64,000 nt of DNA from Mycolicibacterium canariasense (lineage in GTDB: Bacteria; Actinomycetota; Actinomycetes; Mycobacteriales; Mycobacteriaceae), in contig NZ_LQOL01000049.1 in the NCBI RefSeq assembly GCF_002101555.1, forward strand, positions 372,001 to 436,000, given 5' to 3'. A program made the translations under genes and the position numbers. Of the stretch, positions 8,225 through 20,191 are shown piece after piece (the first letter of the stretch is position 1; each line of letters begins with the position of its first letter). A model generated the notes under the pieces. The model saw only the letters and a program-made list of their open reading frames with translations. It searched no databases and had not been told where the DNA came from.

Positions 8225-8335
8225 AGTCGCCAAGCTGGTGACGGAGTCGGGTCTGACTTTCACAGTGGCGCGACCGTTCTGGACTTACACCAGATTCCTC
8301 GTCCGTCGAGTACATCACGCATAGTAAGCACAGCG
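8225..8335 (-). ncRNA. Cobalamin (AdoCbl) riboswitch controlling cbtBA
   Basis: On the minus strand, in order: a core segment reading GGAATCTGGTGTAAGTCC (8281-8298), then the B12 box GCCACTG (8263-8269), then AAGTCAGAC (8251-8259). These are the invariant blocks of the cobalamin riboswitch in the correct order and spacing. It ends about 30 nt before cbtB, so the expressed mRNA probably hides the cbtB ribosome site when cobalamin is bound. The outer boundaries (P1 stem) are approximate. Confidence 0.9.
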
Positions 8336-8460
8336 GCCCTGTTCGGCGCACCCAGTACGGGAAATCCCTACCGGCCTGCGTTAGCACGGACTCGTTGAGC
8401 ACGCAAATACCTGGTCAGCGTGGCAAACCTGAGTGTTTCCTATGCATTAGTCTCACCCCC

Positions 8461-9441
8461 GTGACCCAACTCATACGCCGAGTCCGCGTGTGCGCCTTCG
8501 CACTTTTCATCGTCCTGCCCTTCGTCGCCGCACCCACCGCGGCAGCCGATGCTCCGCACATCACCGATATCCAGCATGTCAACGACCGTTGGGACAAGGT
8601 CTCGGTGTACTCGCCCGCGATGAACAAGGTGATCGTCAACGACGTGTTCAAGGCGCGGTCCTCGGGCGCCCCGACCTTCTACCTGCTGCCCGGCATCGAC
8701 GGCGGCGACAACCTCGACCCCGGCGGCAACTTCGCGCCCGGGTCCAAGTCCTGGTTCGGCATGACCGATATCCAGGGCTTCTTCGCCAACAAGAACGTGA
8801 ACGTGGTGTCCCCGCTGGGGGGTCAGTTCAGCTGGTGGACCAACTGGGTCAACGACGGCGACAAGCAGTACCAGACCTACATGACCTCCGAACTGCCGCC
8901 GCTGATCAACAAGCAGTACAACACCAACGGGCGCAACGCCGTCGGCGGCCTGTCCAGCACCGGCGGCACCGCGGTCGACTACGCCGTGCAGGCCCCCGGC
9001 CTGTTCCGGGCCGTCGCCTCCTACAGCGGCATGCTCAATCCGTCGGCCGATCCCGGCCAGGTCGGCATCACCCTGATGGGCGGCGGCCTGAGCGCGGACA
9101 ACATGTGGGGCCCCGGCGGCGGACCGCTGTGGATCCAACACGATCCGACGCGCAACGCGGCCGCGCTGAAGGGCACCGCCGTCTACGTGGCCGCGTCGGG
9201 GTCGGGCAATGTCGGCGCCGTGGACCGGCTGCCGGAAGGGTTCGGGCCGAACTTCACCGGCGGTCTGATCGAGCGCATCGTCGCCGACAGCACCCGGGCC
9301 TTCGCCGACGCCGCGAAGGCCGCCGGCGTGCCGGTCACCTACGTGGTCCGGCCCGACGGATCGCACACCTGGGGCCTGTTCGAGTCCGAGATGCAGGAGT
9401 CCTGGAACACCACGGTCGGCCCGGCCCTCGGGGCCCGCTGA
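8461..9441 (+). CDS. Secreted Ag85/FbpD-like mycolyltransferase-family esterase
   Basis: 326 residues. Signal peptide (basic RRVRV, hydrophobic core, cleavage expected near APTAAA-DAP, residue 29). The mature part is an alpha/beta hydrolase of the esterase D/antigen 85 family: nucleophile Ser165 in GGLSSTG and catalytic His in DGSHTWGLFESEMQ, resembling the Ag85 C-terminus. It may act on trehalose mycolates or another cell-wall ester; the Ag85 fibronectin-binding segment was not recognised. The GTG at 8461 is chosen over the ATG at 8395 because it gives a proper signal peptide and has TAGTCT seven nt upstream. Confidence 0.85.
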   Translation: MTQLIRRVRVCAFALFIVLPFVAAPTAAADAPHITDIQHVNDRWDKVSVYSPAMNKVIVNDVFKARSSGAPTFYLLPGIDGGDNLDPGGNFAPGSKSWFGMTDIQGFFANKNVNVVSPLGGQFSWWTNWVNDGDKQYQTYMTSELPPLINKQYNTNGRNAVGGLSSTGGTAVDYAVQAPGLFRAVASYSGMLNPSADPGQVGITLMGGGLSADNMWGPGGGPLWIQHDPTRNAAALKGTAVYVAASGSGNVGAVDRLPEGFGPNFTGGLIERIVADSTRAFADAAKAAGVPVTYVVRPDGSHTWGLFESEMQESWNTTVGPALGAR

Positions 9442-9507
9442 TCCGACACCCGTTTGTGCGGTTCCATCCGCCGGCGCCGGCGCGTCGCGGATGAAACCGC
9501 ACACCCG

Positions 9508-9550
9508 ACAACGAAAATGCCCCCGGCATTGCCGGGGGCATCTTCGTTGT
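9508..9550. terminator. Bidirectional intrinsic terminator between esterase and clpC1
   Basis: Two 20-nt arms (9508-9527 and 9531-9550) pair with one mismatch across a 3-nt loop. The core is GCCCCCGGC/GCCGGGGGC flanked by A-rich and T-rich ends, giving a short U tract on either strand. It fills the gap between the convergent esterase and clpC1 and ends two bases from the clpC1 stop. Confidence 0.88.
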
Positions 9551-9552
9551 GA

Positions 9553-12069
<2,517 letters not shown>

Positions 12070-12282
12070 CGGTGCTTACCTGCTCTTCCTGCTGGGGCCT
12101 TATCTACGAGGGGCGCGGCTTGCGCTGCTCGACACATGGCGCCTGCCGTCCACTCTAATGGGCGGTGCCGACGGGTGCGTTGCCTTGGTTGCGCTTGGGC
12201 AGAATGCCGGCGACTCACATCCGTGGTGCACATCTGTAACGCGCAGGGAGTACCCAGCGTTTCCCGCGCGATACCGATTTCG

Positions 12283-12299
12283 GTTCGCCGGTAGCGAAA
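12283..12299 (-). promoter_or_regulatory. Candidate ClgR operator upstream of clpC1 (within the 303-bp lsr2-clpC1 gap)
   Basis: GTTCGC-N5-GCGAAA on the plus strand (TTCGC 12284-12288, GCGAA 12294-12298) is a perfect 5-bp-arm palindrome. It fits the GTTCGC-N5-GCG consensus described for actinobacterial ClgR, the activator of clp genes. It is about 214 bp from the clpC1 start. The rest of 12070-12372 contains no gene; TAGAGT on the minus strand near 12155 is a possible but weak -10. Confidence 0.5.
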
Positions 12300-12372
12300 G
12301 AGCTTCGGCGCGCGGACGGCGCCGGGACGACCGGGCGCGGTTCGGCCCGCGAACCGCCCTGGCAACGACCGA

Positions 12373-12714
12373 TTAGGTTGCCGCGTGGAATGCGTCGATG
12401 ACTTCGGCGGGAATGCGGCCGCGGGTCGACACATTGTGGCCGTTACGGCGTGCCCACTCCCGGATGGCGGCACTCTGTTCCCGGTCGATCGCGGCGCGAC
12501 CCCGGCCCGACCCGGCCGAACGGCCACGACGCCGACCGCCGACGCGCCGGCCGGCCTCCACCCACTGCTTGAGGTCGTTACGAAGCTTCGCCGCGTTCTT
12601 CGAAGAAAGATCGATCTCGTAGCTCACGCCGTCGAGAGCGAATTCAACGGTCTCATCCGCGGCCGCTTCGCCGTCGAAATCGTCGACCAACGTGACGGTT
12701 ACTTTCTTCGCCAT
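12373..12714 (-). CDS. lsr2: Lsr2, xenogeneic-silencing nucleoid protein
   Basis: 113 residues. The N-terminal dimerisation domain begins [11 protein letters not shown]; the C-terminal DNA-binding domain contains the AT-minor-groove RGR in [14 protein letters not shown], preceded by a basic linker (GGRRRGR). Lsr2 binds AT-rich DNA and represses horizontally acquired genes, like H-NS. The start at 12714 gives the family-standard MAKKV N-terminus. The 128-bp spacer upstream, towards lysS, is AT-richer than its surroundings and could itself be an Lsr2 target. Confidence 0.96.
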   Translation of the reverse strand: MAKKVTVTLVDDFDGEAAADETVEFALDGVSYEIDLSSKNAAKLRNDLKQWVEAGRRVGGRRRGRSAGSGRGRAAIDREQSAAIREWARRNGHNVSTRGRIPAEVIDAFHAAT

Positions 12715-12820
12715 TAGCTCACACTGACCCTTCTGTGGCCGCCTCGGTTGTGCCCCGAACCCCAAACCAATATTTGCATACGATCGGAATTCATTCAACA
12801 ACGCCGGCAGGGCCGGGATT

Positions 12821-12866
12821 CAGTTACCGTGCCTACGCACAATCAGTTACCGTGCCTACGCACAAT
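12821..12866. repeat. Perfect 23-bp tandem duplication at the 3' end of lysS
   Basis: Two identical 23-bp units abut (12821-12843 and 12844-12866). The inner copy encodes the last residues of LysS and contains nearly all of its stop codon; the outer copy repeats the same tail-plus-stop sequence as untranslated DNA just downstream. Confidence 0.93.
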
Positions 12867-14378
12867 GGGGAACAAAACGGTCTCCCGAATCGACAGCCCC
12901 GTCAATGCCATCAACAGCCGGTCAATACCCATTCCGGTGCCCGTTGTGGGCGGCATCGCATACTCCAGTGCGGCGAGAAAGTCCTCATCCAGACGCATTG
13001 CCTCGTCATCACCGGCGGCCGCCGCCCGGGCCTGGTCTTCGAACCGCGCGCGCTGGATCACCGGGTCGATGAGTTCGGAATAACCCGTGGCCAATTCGAA
13101 TTTACGGACATACAGGTCCCATTTCTCCGTGACACCGGGAATGCTGCGGTGAGCGCGGGTCAGCGGGGTCGTCTCGACCGGGAAATCCCGCACGAAGGTG
13201 GGCGCCCACAGCTGCTCGCCGACGGTGTGCTCCCACAGTTCCTCGACCAGTTTCCCGTGTCCGTAGCCGCGATCCGTCGGTATCTCCAGCCCGAGCCGAT
13301 CGGCAATTGCGCGCAAGGTCCCGACACCGGTTTCCGGCGTGATCTCCTCCCCCAGCGCCTCCGACAGCGACGGGTACATTTGCAGCGACGGCCATTCACC
13401 GTCCAGGTCGTACGTAGTGCCATCCGGCAGCGGCACCTGCCTCGTGCCGATCGCCTCGTCGGCTACCTCCTGAACAATTTCGCGGGTGACCCGGGCCGAA
13501 TCGTCGTAGGTGCCATAAGCCTGATATGTCTCCAGCATCGCGAATTCGGGCGAATGGGTGGAATCCGCGCCCTCGTTCCGAAAGTTGCGATTCAACTCGA
13601 AGACCTTCTCGAAACCGCCGACCAGACACCGCTTGAGGAACAACTCCGGGGCGATGCGCAGGTACAGATCGGCATCGAGGGCATTCGAGTGGGTGACGAA
13701 AGGCCGGGCCGCCGCACCGCCGGGCAGCGTCTGCAACATCGGCGTCTCGACCTCGAGGAAACCCCGGCGCTCCAACGCGGAACGGACCGCCCGCACCACC
13801 GCGATGCGCTGCCGGGCAATGGTCCGCGCCTCCGGCCGGACGATCAGGTCGACGTAGCGCTGCCGGACCCGGCTCTCCTCGCTCATCTCCTTGTGCGCCA
13901 CCGGCAGCGGTCGCAGCGCCTTGGAAACGATTTGCCAGGAATCGGCAAGCACAGACAATTCACCGCGCCGTGAACTGATCACCTGGCCGTGCACGAAGAC
14001 GATGTCGCCGAGATCGACGTCGGCCTTCCAGGCGTCCAACGATTCCTGCCCGACCTCGGCCAGGCTGATCATCGCCTGCAGCTGGGTGCCGTCACCGTCC
14101 TGCAGCGTGGCGAAACACAGCTTGCCCGAGTTGCGGGCGAAGACCACCCGCGCGGCCACCCCGACGATATCGCCGGTCTGGGTGTCGACCTCCAGGTCCG
14201 GGTAGGCCGCGCGCAGCTCGGCCAGCGAGTGGGTGCGGGCCACCTGCACCGGGTACGGATCGCGCCCCTCGGCGAGCAGGCGCTCCCGCTTGGCCTGACG
14301 AATGCGGTACTGCTCCGGAATGTCGTCGGAGTCGGCCGAGTTCGCGGCGGGCCGGGCGGAAGCATCAGAAGAACTCAC
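12843..14378 (-). CDS. lysS: Lysyl-tRNA synthetase, class II
   Basis: 511 residues, close to the 505 of M. tuberculosis LysS. N-terminal OB-fold anticodon-binding domain (about 60-170), then the class II catalytic core with motif 2 ([14 protein letters not shown]) and motif 3 ([13 protein letters not shown]). Charges tRNA-Lys. The GTG start has no Shine-Dalgarno but has TAAGCT eight nt upstream (14387-14392), suggesting a leaderless mRNA. Its 3' end lies in the 23-bp tandem repeat. Only 23 bp separate its start from the divergent PLP-enzyme gene. Confidence 0.95.
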   Translation of the reverse strand: MSSSDASARPAANSADSDDIPEQYRIRQAKRERLLAEGRDPYPVQVARTHSLAELRAAYPDLEVDTQTGDIVGVAARVVFARNSGKLCFATLQDGDGTQLQAMISLAEVGQESLDAWKADVDLGDIVFVHGQVISSRRGELSVLADSWQIVSKALRPLPVAHKEMSEESRVRQRYVDLIVRPEARTIARQRIAVVRAVRSALERRGFLEVETPMLQTLPGGAAARPFVTHSNALDADLYLRIAPELFLKRCLVGGFEKVFELNRNFRNEGADSTHSPEFAMLETYQAYGTYDDSARVTREIVQEVADEAIGTRQVPLPDGTTYDLDGEWPSLQMYPSLSEALGEEITPETGVGTLRAIADRLGLEIPTDRGYGHGKLVEELWEHTVGEQLWAPTFVRDFPVETTPLTRAHRSIPGVTEKWDLYVRKFELATGYSELIDPVIQRARFEDQARAAAAGDDEAMRLDEDFLAALEYAMPPTTGTGMGIDRLLMALTGLSIRETVLFPIVRRHGN

Positions 14379-14401
14379 GACGTGCCAGCTTAAATGAACA
14401 C

Positions 14402-15610
14402 GTGAACCCGCCGCCGCACGCTGCCTTCGCCGCCCTTGCCGGTGAGCGCCTGGACTGGCGTTTCAAGGGCGTCCCGCCGGACTGGCAGGACGCCACGGTG
14501 GCCGAGATCCTGGCCGCCGCGCCGGTGCTCTTCGAAGCGGGTCCGACCGGTCCGGTGTGCGTGCTGCGGGCGGCCGCGCTCGCCCACAACCTCGCCGCCA
14601 TGGCCACGTGGTGCCGGGACCGGGGCGTGCTGCTGGCGCCGCACGGCAAGACCCACATGTCGCCGCAGCTGTTCGCCAGGCAGTCCGCCGCCGGTGCGTG
14701 CGCCGTCACGGTGGCCACCATCGCGCAGGCGCGGGTGTACCGGGCGTTCGGGGTGGACGCCGTCGTGCTGGCCAACGAACTCGTCGAACCGGCCGGATTG
14801 GCCTGGCTGGCCCGCGAGCTGGACACCGACCCCGGTTTCGGCGCGGTGTGCTGGGTGGACTCGGTGCGCGGGGTGCAGCTGATGACCGATGCGCTCGCCG
14901 GGGCCACGCGTGCGCTGGACGTGTGCGTCGAGGTGGGCATGCCGGGCGGCCGGACCGGCGCTCGGACCGCGGCCGAGGTGGACGAGGTGGCCAGGGCGGC
15001 CGCGGCATCGCCGCGGTTGCGCCTGGTCGGGGTGGCCGGCTACGAGGCCGCTCTGGGCGGCGAGCGCAGCGACGGGGCGACCGCCCGGGTGCGGTCCTAT
15101 CTGGCCGAGATGCGTGCGGCGGTGACCCGGCTGGCCCCGCTGTTCGGGACCGACGAGGTGATCGTCACCGCCGGCGGCAGCAGCTACCCGGACGTGGTCG
15201 CCGACGAGTTGGCCGGCGCGGCGCAGCGGGTGATCCTGCGCAGCGGCTGTTATCTGACCCATGACCACGGCTTGTACGCGGCAACCTCGCCCCTGCCGAT
15301 GCGTCCCGCCATGCAGGTGTGGGCCCCGGTGTTGTCCCACCCCGAACCGGGCCTGGCGCTGGTCGGCATGGGCCGGCGCGACGTCTCCTTCGACGCCGGC
15401 CTGCCCGTCCCGCTGAGCCTGCCGGGGGCCACGGTGACCAAACTCAACGACCAGCACGCCTACCTGGAGACCGCCGGACACACCGTCACGGTCGGCGACC
15501 GGCTCGGATTCGGGATTTCGCACCCCTGCACGACATTCGACAAATGGCAGCTGATCCCGGTGCTCGACGACGCGGACCGGGTGGTTGACCTGGTGCGGAC
15601 GTTCTTCTAG
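14402..15610 (+). CDS. D-serine/D-threonine dehydratase- or aldolase-like PLP enzyme (alanine-racemase fold)
   Basis: 402 residues. Fold-type III PLP barrel with Schiff-base Lys in PHGKTHMSP (about residue 79), and a C-terminal DSD1-type domain with a metal-binding His/Cys pair in [12 protein letters not shown]. This architecture is shared by eukaryote-type D-serine dehydratase and D-threonine aldolase, so it probably acts on a D-amino acid; the exact substrate is not readable. GTG start. It lies between lysS and coaX, converging on coaX with a 13-bp gap; M. tuberculosis has no equivalent here. Confidence 0.82.
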   Translation: MNPPPHAAFAALAGERLDWRFKGVPPDWQDATVAEILAAAPVLFEAGPTGPVCVLRAAALAHNLAAMATWCRDRGVLLAPHGKTHMSPQLFARQSAAGACAVTVATIAQARVYRAFGVDAVVLANELVEPAGLAWLARELDTDPGFGAVCWVDSVRGVQLMTDALAGATRALDVCVEVGMPGGRTGARTAAEVDEVARAAAASPRLRLVGVAGYEAALGGERSDGATARVRSYLAEMRAAVTRLAPLFGTDEVIVTAGGSSYPDVVADELAGAAQRVILRSGCYLTHDHGLYAATSPLPMRPAMQVWAPVLSHPEPGLALVGMGRRDVSFDAGLPVPLSLPGATVTKLNDQHAYLETAGHTVTVGDRLGFGISHPCTTFDKWQLIPVLDDADRVVDLVRTFF

Positions 15611-15623
15611 TTGGGGCGGCCTT

Positions 15624-16433
15624 CTAGTTGGAGCGGCGCAGCCGCTGGTTGTCCCGGTTGCGTTCGTACACCAGCCGTAAACCGTCCAACGTCAGGTTCG
15701 GTTCGTAGTGTTCGACGGTGCGCAGATCCGGCAGCACCAACGGGGCCGAATGCCCGGTCGCCACGACGGCCACGTCACTGCCCGCGAAACCGTCCACATC
15801 CGAACGGATCCGGCTGACGAGGCCGTCCACCAGGCCGGCGAACCCGAACACCGCCCCGGCCTGCATGCACTCCACGGTGTTCTTGCCGATCACCGAGCGC
15901 GGCCGGGTCAGTTCCACCCGGCGCAGCGCGGCCGACCGCGCGGCGGCGGCATCGGAGGACACCTGCACACCGGGGGCGATGGCACCGCCGAGGAATTCAC
16001 CCTTGGCCGACACCACGTCGACACAGATCGACGATCCGAAATCGACCACGATGGCCGCCGAGCCGTACTTGTGAAAGGTGGACAGGCAGTTGACGATTCG
16101 GTCCGCGCCAACTTCCTTCGGGTTGTCCACGAGCAGTGGGATGCCGGTGCGCACGCCCGGTTCGATCAGCACATGCGGCACCGACGGCCAGTACTGATCG
16201 AGCATCAGCCGGATCTCGTGCAGCACCGACGGCACCGTGGACAGGGCGGTGGCCCCGGTCAGCTGCTCGGTGGCATCGCCGATCAGCCCGTCGATGGTGA
16301 GGGCCAACTCGTCGGCGGTGACCTCGGATTCGGTTCGGATGCGCCAGTTCTGGGTCACCTTGGCGTGATCACCGGAACCGGAGACCAGTCCGACCACCGT
16401 GTGGGTGTTGCGGACGTCGATGGCGAGCAGCAT
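15624..16433 (-). CDS. coaX: Type III pantothenate kinase
   Basis: 269 residues; first step of CoA synthesis from pantothenate. ASKHA-fold signatures: N-terminal phosphate loop ([12 protein letters not shown]), the GADR segment in [11 protein letters not shown], and [13 protein letters not shown]. Last gene of the panC-panD-coaX run; its ATG shares a base with the panD stop (TGATG). In M. tuberculosis the type I kinase CoaA supplies the essential activity, so CoaX may be secondary here too. Confidence 0.94.
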   Translation of the reverse strand: MLLAIDVRNTHTVVGLVSGSGDHAKVTQNWRIRTESEVTADELALTIDGLIGDATEQLTGATALSTVPSVLHEIRLMLDQYWPSVPHVLIEPGVRTGIPLLVDNPKEVGADRIVNCLSTFHKYGSAAIVVDFGSSICVDVVSAKGEFLGGAIAPGVQVSSDAAAARSAALRRVELTRPRSVIGKNTVECMQAGAVFGFAGLVDGLVSRIRSDVDGFAGSDVAVVATGHSAPLVLPDLRTVEHYEPNLTLDGLRLVYERNRDNQRLRRSN

Positions 16434-16840
16434 CAGCGCGGCGACATCAGGCCGGACGCGTCTGCCGGCACGAAGGCGGGATCCGACCCGAGGTCGATCT
16501 GCCGGTTGGCGGCGTCCACGAAGACGATTCTCGGCTGGTGTTCGCGGGCCTGCGCGTCCTCCATGGTGCCGTACGCGATCAGGATGACCAGGTCACCCGG
16601 ATGCACCAAGTGCGCTGCCGCACCGTTGATCCCGATGATCCCGCTGCCCCGTTCGCCGGTGATGGCGTAGGTGACCAAGCGGTTGCCGTTCTCGATGTCG
16701 ACGATGGTCACCTGCTCACCCTCGAGCAGGTCGGCGGCGTCCATCAGGTCGGCGTCGATGGTCACCGATCCGACATAGTGCAAGTCGGCCTGCGTCACCG
16801 TGGCGCGATGGATCTTCGATTTGAGCATGGTGCGTAACAT
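16433..16840 (-). CDS. panD: Aspartate 1-decarboxylase (pyruvoyl enzyme)
   Basis: 135 residues. Makes beta-alanine for pantothenate. The self-cleavage site Gly24-Ser25 (HYVGSV) that creates the pyruvoyl group is present, as are family residues Tyr58-equivalent ([12 protein letters not shown]) and [12 protein letters not shown]. The start at MLRTMLKSK matches the family; a strong GGAGG lies just upstream inside the end of panC, and the ATG overlaps the panC stop (TGATG). Confidence 0.96.
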   Translation of the reverse strand: MLRTMLKSKIHRATVTQADLHYVGSVTIDADLMDAADLLEGEQVTIVDIENGNRLVTYAITGERGSGIIGINGAAAHLVHPGDLVILIAYGTMEDAQAREHQPRIVFVDAANRQIDLGSDPAFVPADASGLMSPR

Positions 16841-17775
16841 CAATTCCTCCAAGGTAATTCATGCTCGTCGTACTCGACGTCCGGGCCGAGTCCGGATGGC
16901 ACGCCGATATCGATGGCGATGTTGTCCAGCAGTCGGGTGCCGCCGAGTCTGGCCGCCACCAGCATTCGCGCCCGGCCCTGCTCGGGGGCCGGGCCCAGCC
17001 AGGCGTCGCGCACCACTAGGTAATCGACCTCGATGGCCGGCACCTCGTCGAGCACCGCCCGCGCCGCGTCCAGTGCGGACTGCACGCCCTCGCCGGCGCC
17101 GTACATCCCGGCCAGCAGCGCCGCCGACAGCGCGCTCGCCTGTTCCCGGTCGCTGTCGCTGAGGTAGCGGTTGCGCGAGGACATGGCAAGGCCGTCGGCT
17201 TCCCGCACCGTGGGCACCCCGACGATGCGGGTGTCCAGGTTGAAATCGTCGGCCATCTGCCGGATCAGCACCAACTGCTGGTAGTCCTTCTCGCCGAAGT
17301 AGGCCCGGTCCGGCCGGACGATCTGCAGCAACTTCAGCACGACGGTCAGCATTCCGGCGAAATGCGTTGGCCGCGAGCCACCTTCGAGTTCGGACCCGAG
17401 CGCACCCGGGTGCACACTGGTCCGCGGCCCGTGCGGGTACATGTCCGCCACGGTCGGCGTGAACACCACGTCGACACCTTCGGAGCGCAGCGCCGCCAGG
17501 TCGGCCTCCAGGGTGCGCGGGTAGGCGTCCAGGTCTTCCCCGGCGCCGAACTGCAACGGGTTGACGAAGATCGACACCACCACCACCGAACCCGGTACCT
17601 GCTTGGCCGTGCGCACCAGGCTCAGATGCCCGTCGTGCAGGGCGCCCATGGTCGGCACCAGCGTCACCCGGCGGCCGGTGGCCCGCAGCGCGCGCGTCAG
17701 GTCGGCGACATCCGACGGGCGGGTGTAGACGTTGAGCTCACCGGCGGTGAAGCTGGGCGGTCTGGTCGCGTTCAC
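16840..17775 (-). CDS. panC: Pantothenate synthetase
   Basis: 311 residues. Joins pantoate and beta-alanine using ATP. Nucleotidyltransferase signatures: [12 protein letters not shown] (HxGH-type), FGEKDYQQL and the KMSKS-like [11 protein letters not shown]. The start overlaps the end of the upstream DUF2520 gene by ATGA. Followed directly by panD. Confidence 0.96.
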   Translation of the reverse strand: MNATRPPSFTAGELNVYTRPSDVADLTRALRATGRRVTLVPTMGALHDGHLSLVRTAKQVPGSVVVVSIFVNPLQFGAGEDLDAYPRTLEADLAALRSEGVDVVFTPTVADMYPHGPRTSVHPGALGSELEGGSRPTHFAGMLTVVLKLLQIVRPDRAYFGEKDYQQLVLIRQMADDFNLDTRIVGVPTVREADGLAMSSRNRYLSDSDREQASALSAALLAGMYGAGEGVQSALDAARAVLDEVPAIEVDYLVVRDAWLGPAPEQGRARMLVAARLGGTRLLDNIAIDIGVPSGLGPDVEYDEHELPWRN

Positions 17776-18734
17776 TGCTGATCCGTCACCTTTCGTGCGA
17801 GCACGTCGAACACTTCCTTGGGTGCGTGCGCGCGCTGGGCGGTACGCAGTGAATTTGCCCGATAGGCTTGTGCCAGTTCAGGATCGGACTCGATAAGGGC
17901 GAGCAGATGACCGGCCACCGCGGCCGCGTCACCGCGCGCCACCGGACCGGTGAGCGCGGACTGCCCGCGCTGCAGCGCGTTGTCCAGCGACGCTCGGGCC
18001 AGCGGGCCGACGATCCGTTCGGCCAGCCCGCCCGGTGCGTCGCCGACCAGTTCCTGGCCGAGCAATTCGTTGCCGCGCAAGGCATGACGCAGCGCGGCGA
18101 GCGAGTCGAGCACCACGGTGACCAGATGATTGCTGGCGTGCGCCAGGGCCGCGTGATACAGCGTGCGGGCATCCTCGCGGACCCGGAACGGCTCACCGCC
18201 GATCTCGAGCACCAGGGCCTGGGCGATGGCGTAGCCGACCTCGTCGGCGGCGGTGACACCGAAACAGGTGTCGGGCAACCGGCTGATGTCCTCATCCGAT
18301 CCGGTGAAGGTCATCGCCGGGTGGATGGCCAGCGGGATGCAACCCTGCTCGGTCAGCGGGGCCAGCACACCGACGCCGTTGGCGCCGGAGGTGTGCGCGA
18401 CGATCGTGCCGGGCCGGACCGCCGAGGTCGCCGCCAGACCGGAAACCAGTGCGCCCAACTCGGAGTCCGGGACGGCGAGCACCAGGAGTTCGGCGCGGGC
18501 GGCGACGTCATGGACCGGCAGGACCGCGGTGTCCGGCAGCCGCCGGGCCGCGCGGTCGCGGGACGCCCGGGAGATCGCGCTACAGGCCACCACCACGTGG
18601 CCGGCCCGCTCCAGCGCCACCCCCAGCGCGGACCCGACCCGCCCGGCCGACACCACGCCGACCGTCAACCTGGCCGGGCGCAGGCCGTCGGGCCCGCCGC
18701 TGGCAGACCACGAAGCCGAAGGGGACTGCACCAT
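17772..18734 (-). CDS. Rossmann-like / DUF2520 protein (Rv3603c-like)
   Basis: 320 residues. N-terminal NAD(P)-binding fold with [12 protein letters not shown] (GxGxxG variant) and a C-terminal helical DUF2520 domain, resembling 6-phosphogluconate/ketopantoate reductase-like proteins. Lying directly upstream of panC with ATGA coupling, it has been suggested to act in pantoate formation, but this is unproven. The start at 18734 is chosen because GAGG sits eight nt upstream; an ATG 18 nt earlier lacks a good site. Confidence 0.85.
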   Translation of the reverse strand: MVQSPSASWSASGGPDGLRPARLTVGVVSAGRVGSALGVALERAGHVVVACSAISRASRDRAARRLPDTAVLPVHDVAARAELLVLAVPDSELGALVSGLAATSAVRPGTIVAHTSGANGVGVLAPLTEQGCIPLAIHPAMTFTGSDEDISRLPDTCFGVTAADEVGYAIAQALVLEIGGEPFRVREDARTLYHAALAHASNHLVTVVLDSLAALRHALRGNELLGQELVGDAPGGLAERIVGPLARASLDNALQRGQSALTGPVARGDAAAVAGHLLALIESDPELAQAYRANSLRTAQRAHAPKEVFDVLARKVTDQQ

Positions 18735-18815
18735 CGCAGTGACCTCGCACATTTCTTGAGATTCGGTCGTTCCGGTCCTGCCCTGCAGGTACCGGACGGT
18801 CGCCAAGAGCGTAGC

Positions 18816-20114
18816 TCACTCCTCGCGGCGGCGACGCCGCCCACCTCCGGTCTGACCGGCCTGCAACCGCGACAGCAGCTCCGAAACGGGTTGGCCACCC
18901 GCGTGCTGACCTGCGCTTTCCTCCGGGGTTTCGGGAGCGGGCTGGGGCTCTCCGGGGCCGCGGTGCCGGGCCGGACGTCCCGCACTGTCCCCCGTCGCTT
19001 CGCTCGGCCGTACGGGTTCCTGCGGCAGTGGCGGCGTCGCCAGCGTCGGCGGGGCCGGACTTTCGGACGCTGCGGCATGCCGCGAACGCGGCGGCACCTC
19101 GGGCTCGCCGGTGCTGGAGTGCCGCCCGCGCCGGGTTTCCACCGGCGGCGGGGTCATGGCGGGTTCGGGATGCACCGGAGCCACCGGCGGGGTGCCGTTG
19201 GCCGGGGCGGACACCCAGTTGCTCCCGGGGGCGCCGGCCGGAATGAAGTGGCCCTCCGCCGGCGCGGGCCGCCAACCGGCGGCCGGCTCCCGCGGCTGGG
19301 CCGGCGGCGGTGTCCACATCGGCGGCGGCGCCGGCTCGGGTTCGGGCTGGGGTGGCGGCGGGGCTTGCCACACCGATTCCCGGACCGGCGGCGCGACGGG
19401 CGGCTGGGGCTGCGGGGGTGGCTCGCTCCACGGTGGCGGCTGCTCGGCTTCACCGGCCCGGCGGTGCGCTCCGCCGGCGGGCTGCCACGGCGCCCACGGC
19501 GGCTCCGGTACCGGCGGTTCGGCGGGCACGTCGATGATGGGGCTTTCCTCGGTGCGCGGCTCCGCGGCGGGCCGGGGCGGAGTGAACGACGGTACGAAGG
19601 GCTCGGCCCGCTCCCCCTCGTCGATGCGGCTGGCGATGACACGGCCGGCCGGGCGATCGGTTTCCAGCGCGGGCCGCTGGTCGAGGTCGGTGTCGAACAG
19701 GATCTCCAGATTGTTGCGCAGCGCCGCCAGCTCGGCCCGCAGGGCCGCGATCTCGTCGGCGGCCTGGGCGCGCAGTTCCGCGGTCAGCTCTCGGCGCAGT
19801 TGCGCCTCCACCGCGAGTTCGTATTCGCGCCGCGCCGAGATCTCGCGGTCGAGTTGGAGATCGTAGACCAGCTTGAGATCGCGCACCTTGGCCTGGTCGA
19901 CATCGCTCTGCCTGCGATAGATGACCGAGACGAAGGCGGCGACCACCGCCGCCCACAACGCCAGCACCACCGCGAGTTTGAGCAGTTCCACCCGATTGGT
20001 GAACACCAGCACCGAACTGGCCACGATGGCCAGCACCAGCAACACCGACAGCAGTATCCATCCCGGCCTGCGGGACGCGCGCCGAACACGCATGCCGCGG
20101 GACGGATCGGTCAT
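18816..20114 (-). CDS. Membrane protein with coiled coil and long proline-rich tail (DUF6779 / Rv3604c-like)
   Basis: 432 residues. Two adjacent hydrophobic helices (about 19-39 and 46-65), a charged coiled-coil stretch (about 72-130), then about 270 residues dominated by Pro, Ala and Glu. It ends in a short basic segment (GGGRRRRREE) after a helical SELLSRLQAG motif. Function unknown; the shape resembles scaffold proteins of the mycobacterial envelope or division machinery. TACAGT six nt before the ATG (20121-20126) suggests its own leaderless promoter inside the fol-pan gene chain. Confidence 0.83.
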   Translation of the reverse strand: MTDPSRGMRVRRASRRPGWILLSVLLVLAIVASSVLVFTNRVELLKLAVVLALWAAVVAAFVSVIYRRQSDVDQAKVRDLKLVYDLQLDREISARREYELAVEAQLRRELTAELRAQAADEIAALRAELAALRNNLEILFDTDLDQRPALETDRPAGRVIASRIDEGERAEPFVPSFTPPRPAAEPRTEESPIIDVPAEPPVPEPPWAPWQPAGGAHRRAGEAEQPPPWSEPPPQPQPPVAPPVRESVWQAPPPPQPEPEPAPPPMWTPPPAQPREPAAGWRPAPAEGHFIPAGAPGSNWVSAPANGTPPVAPVHPEPAMTPPPVETRRGRHSSTGEPEVPPRSRHAAASESPAPPTLATPPLPQEPVRPSEATGDSAGRPARHRGPGEPQPAPETPEESAGQHAGGQPVSELLSRLQAGQTGGGRRRRREE

Positions 20115-20191
20115 GGGCCGACTGTACCGTTCACAGGTCACATCGCGTGTCGACCGCTCCGGCGATTCGAGCGGGATTCGGCGCCCATCGG

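Noticed and set aside
8395..8460. Upstream ATG (8395) as start of the secreted esterase
   Set aside because: It would put about 22 extra residues before the signal peptide; the GTG at 8461 has the right signal and a leaderless -10.
12715..12820. Small gene or sRNA in the AT-richer lsr2-lysS spacer
   Set aside because: No start with ribosome site or convincing hairpin; more likely the lsr2 promoter region.
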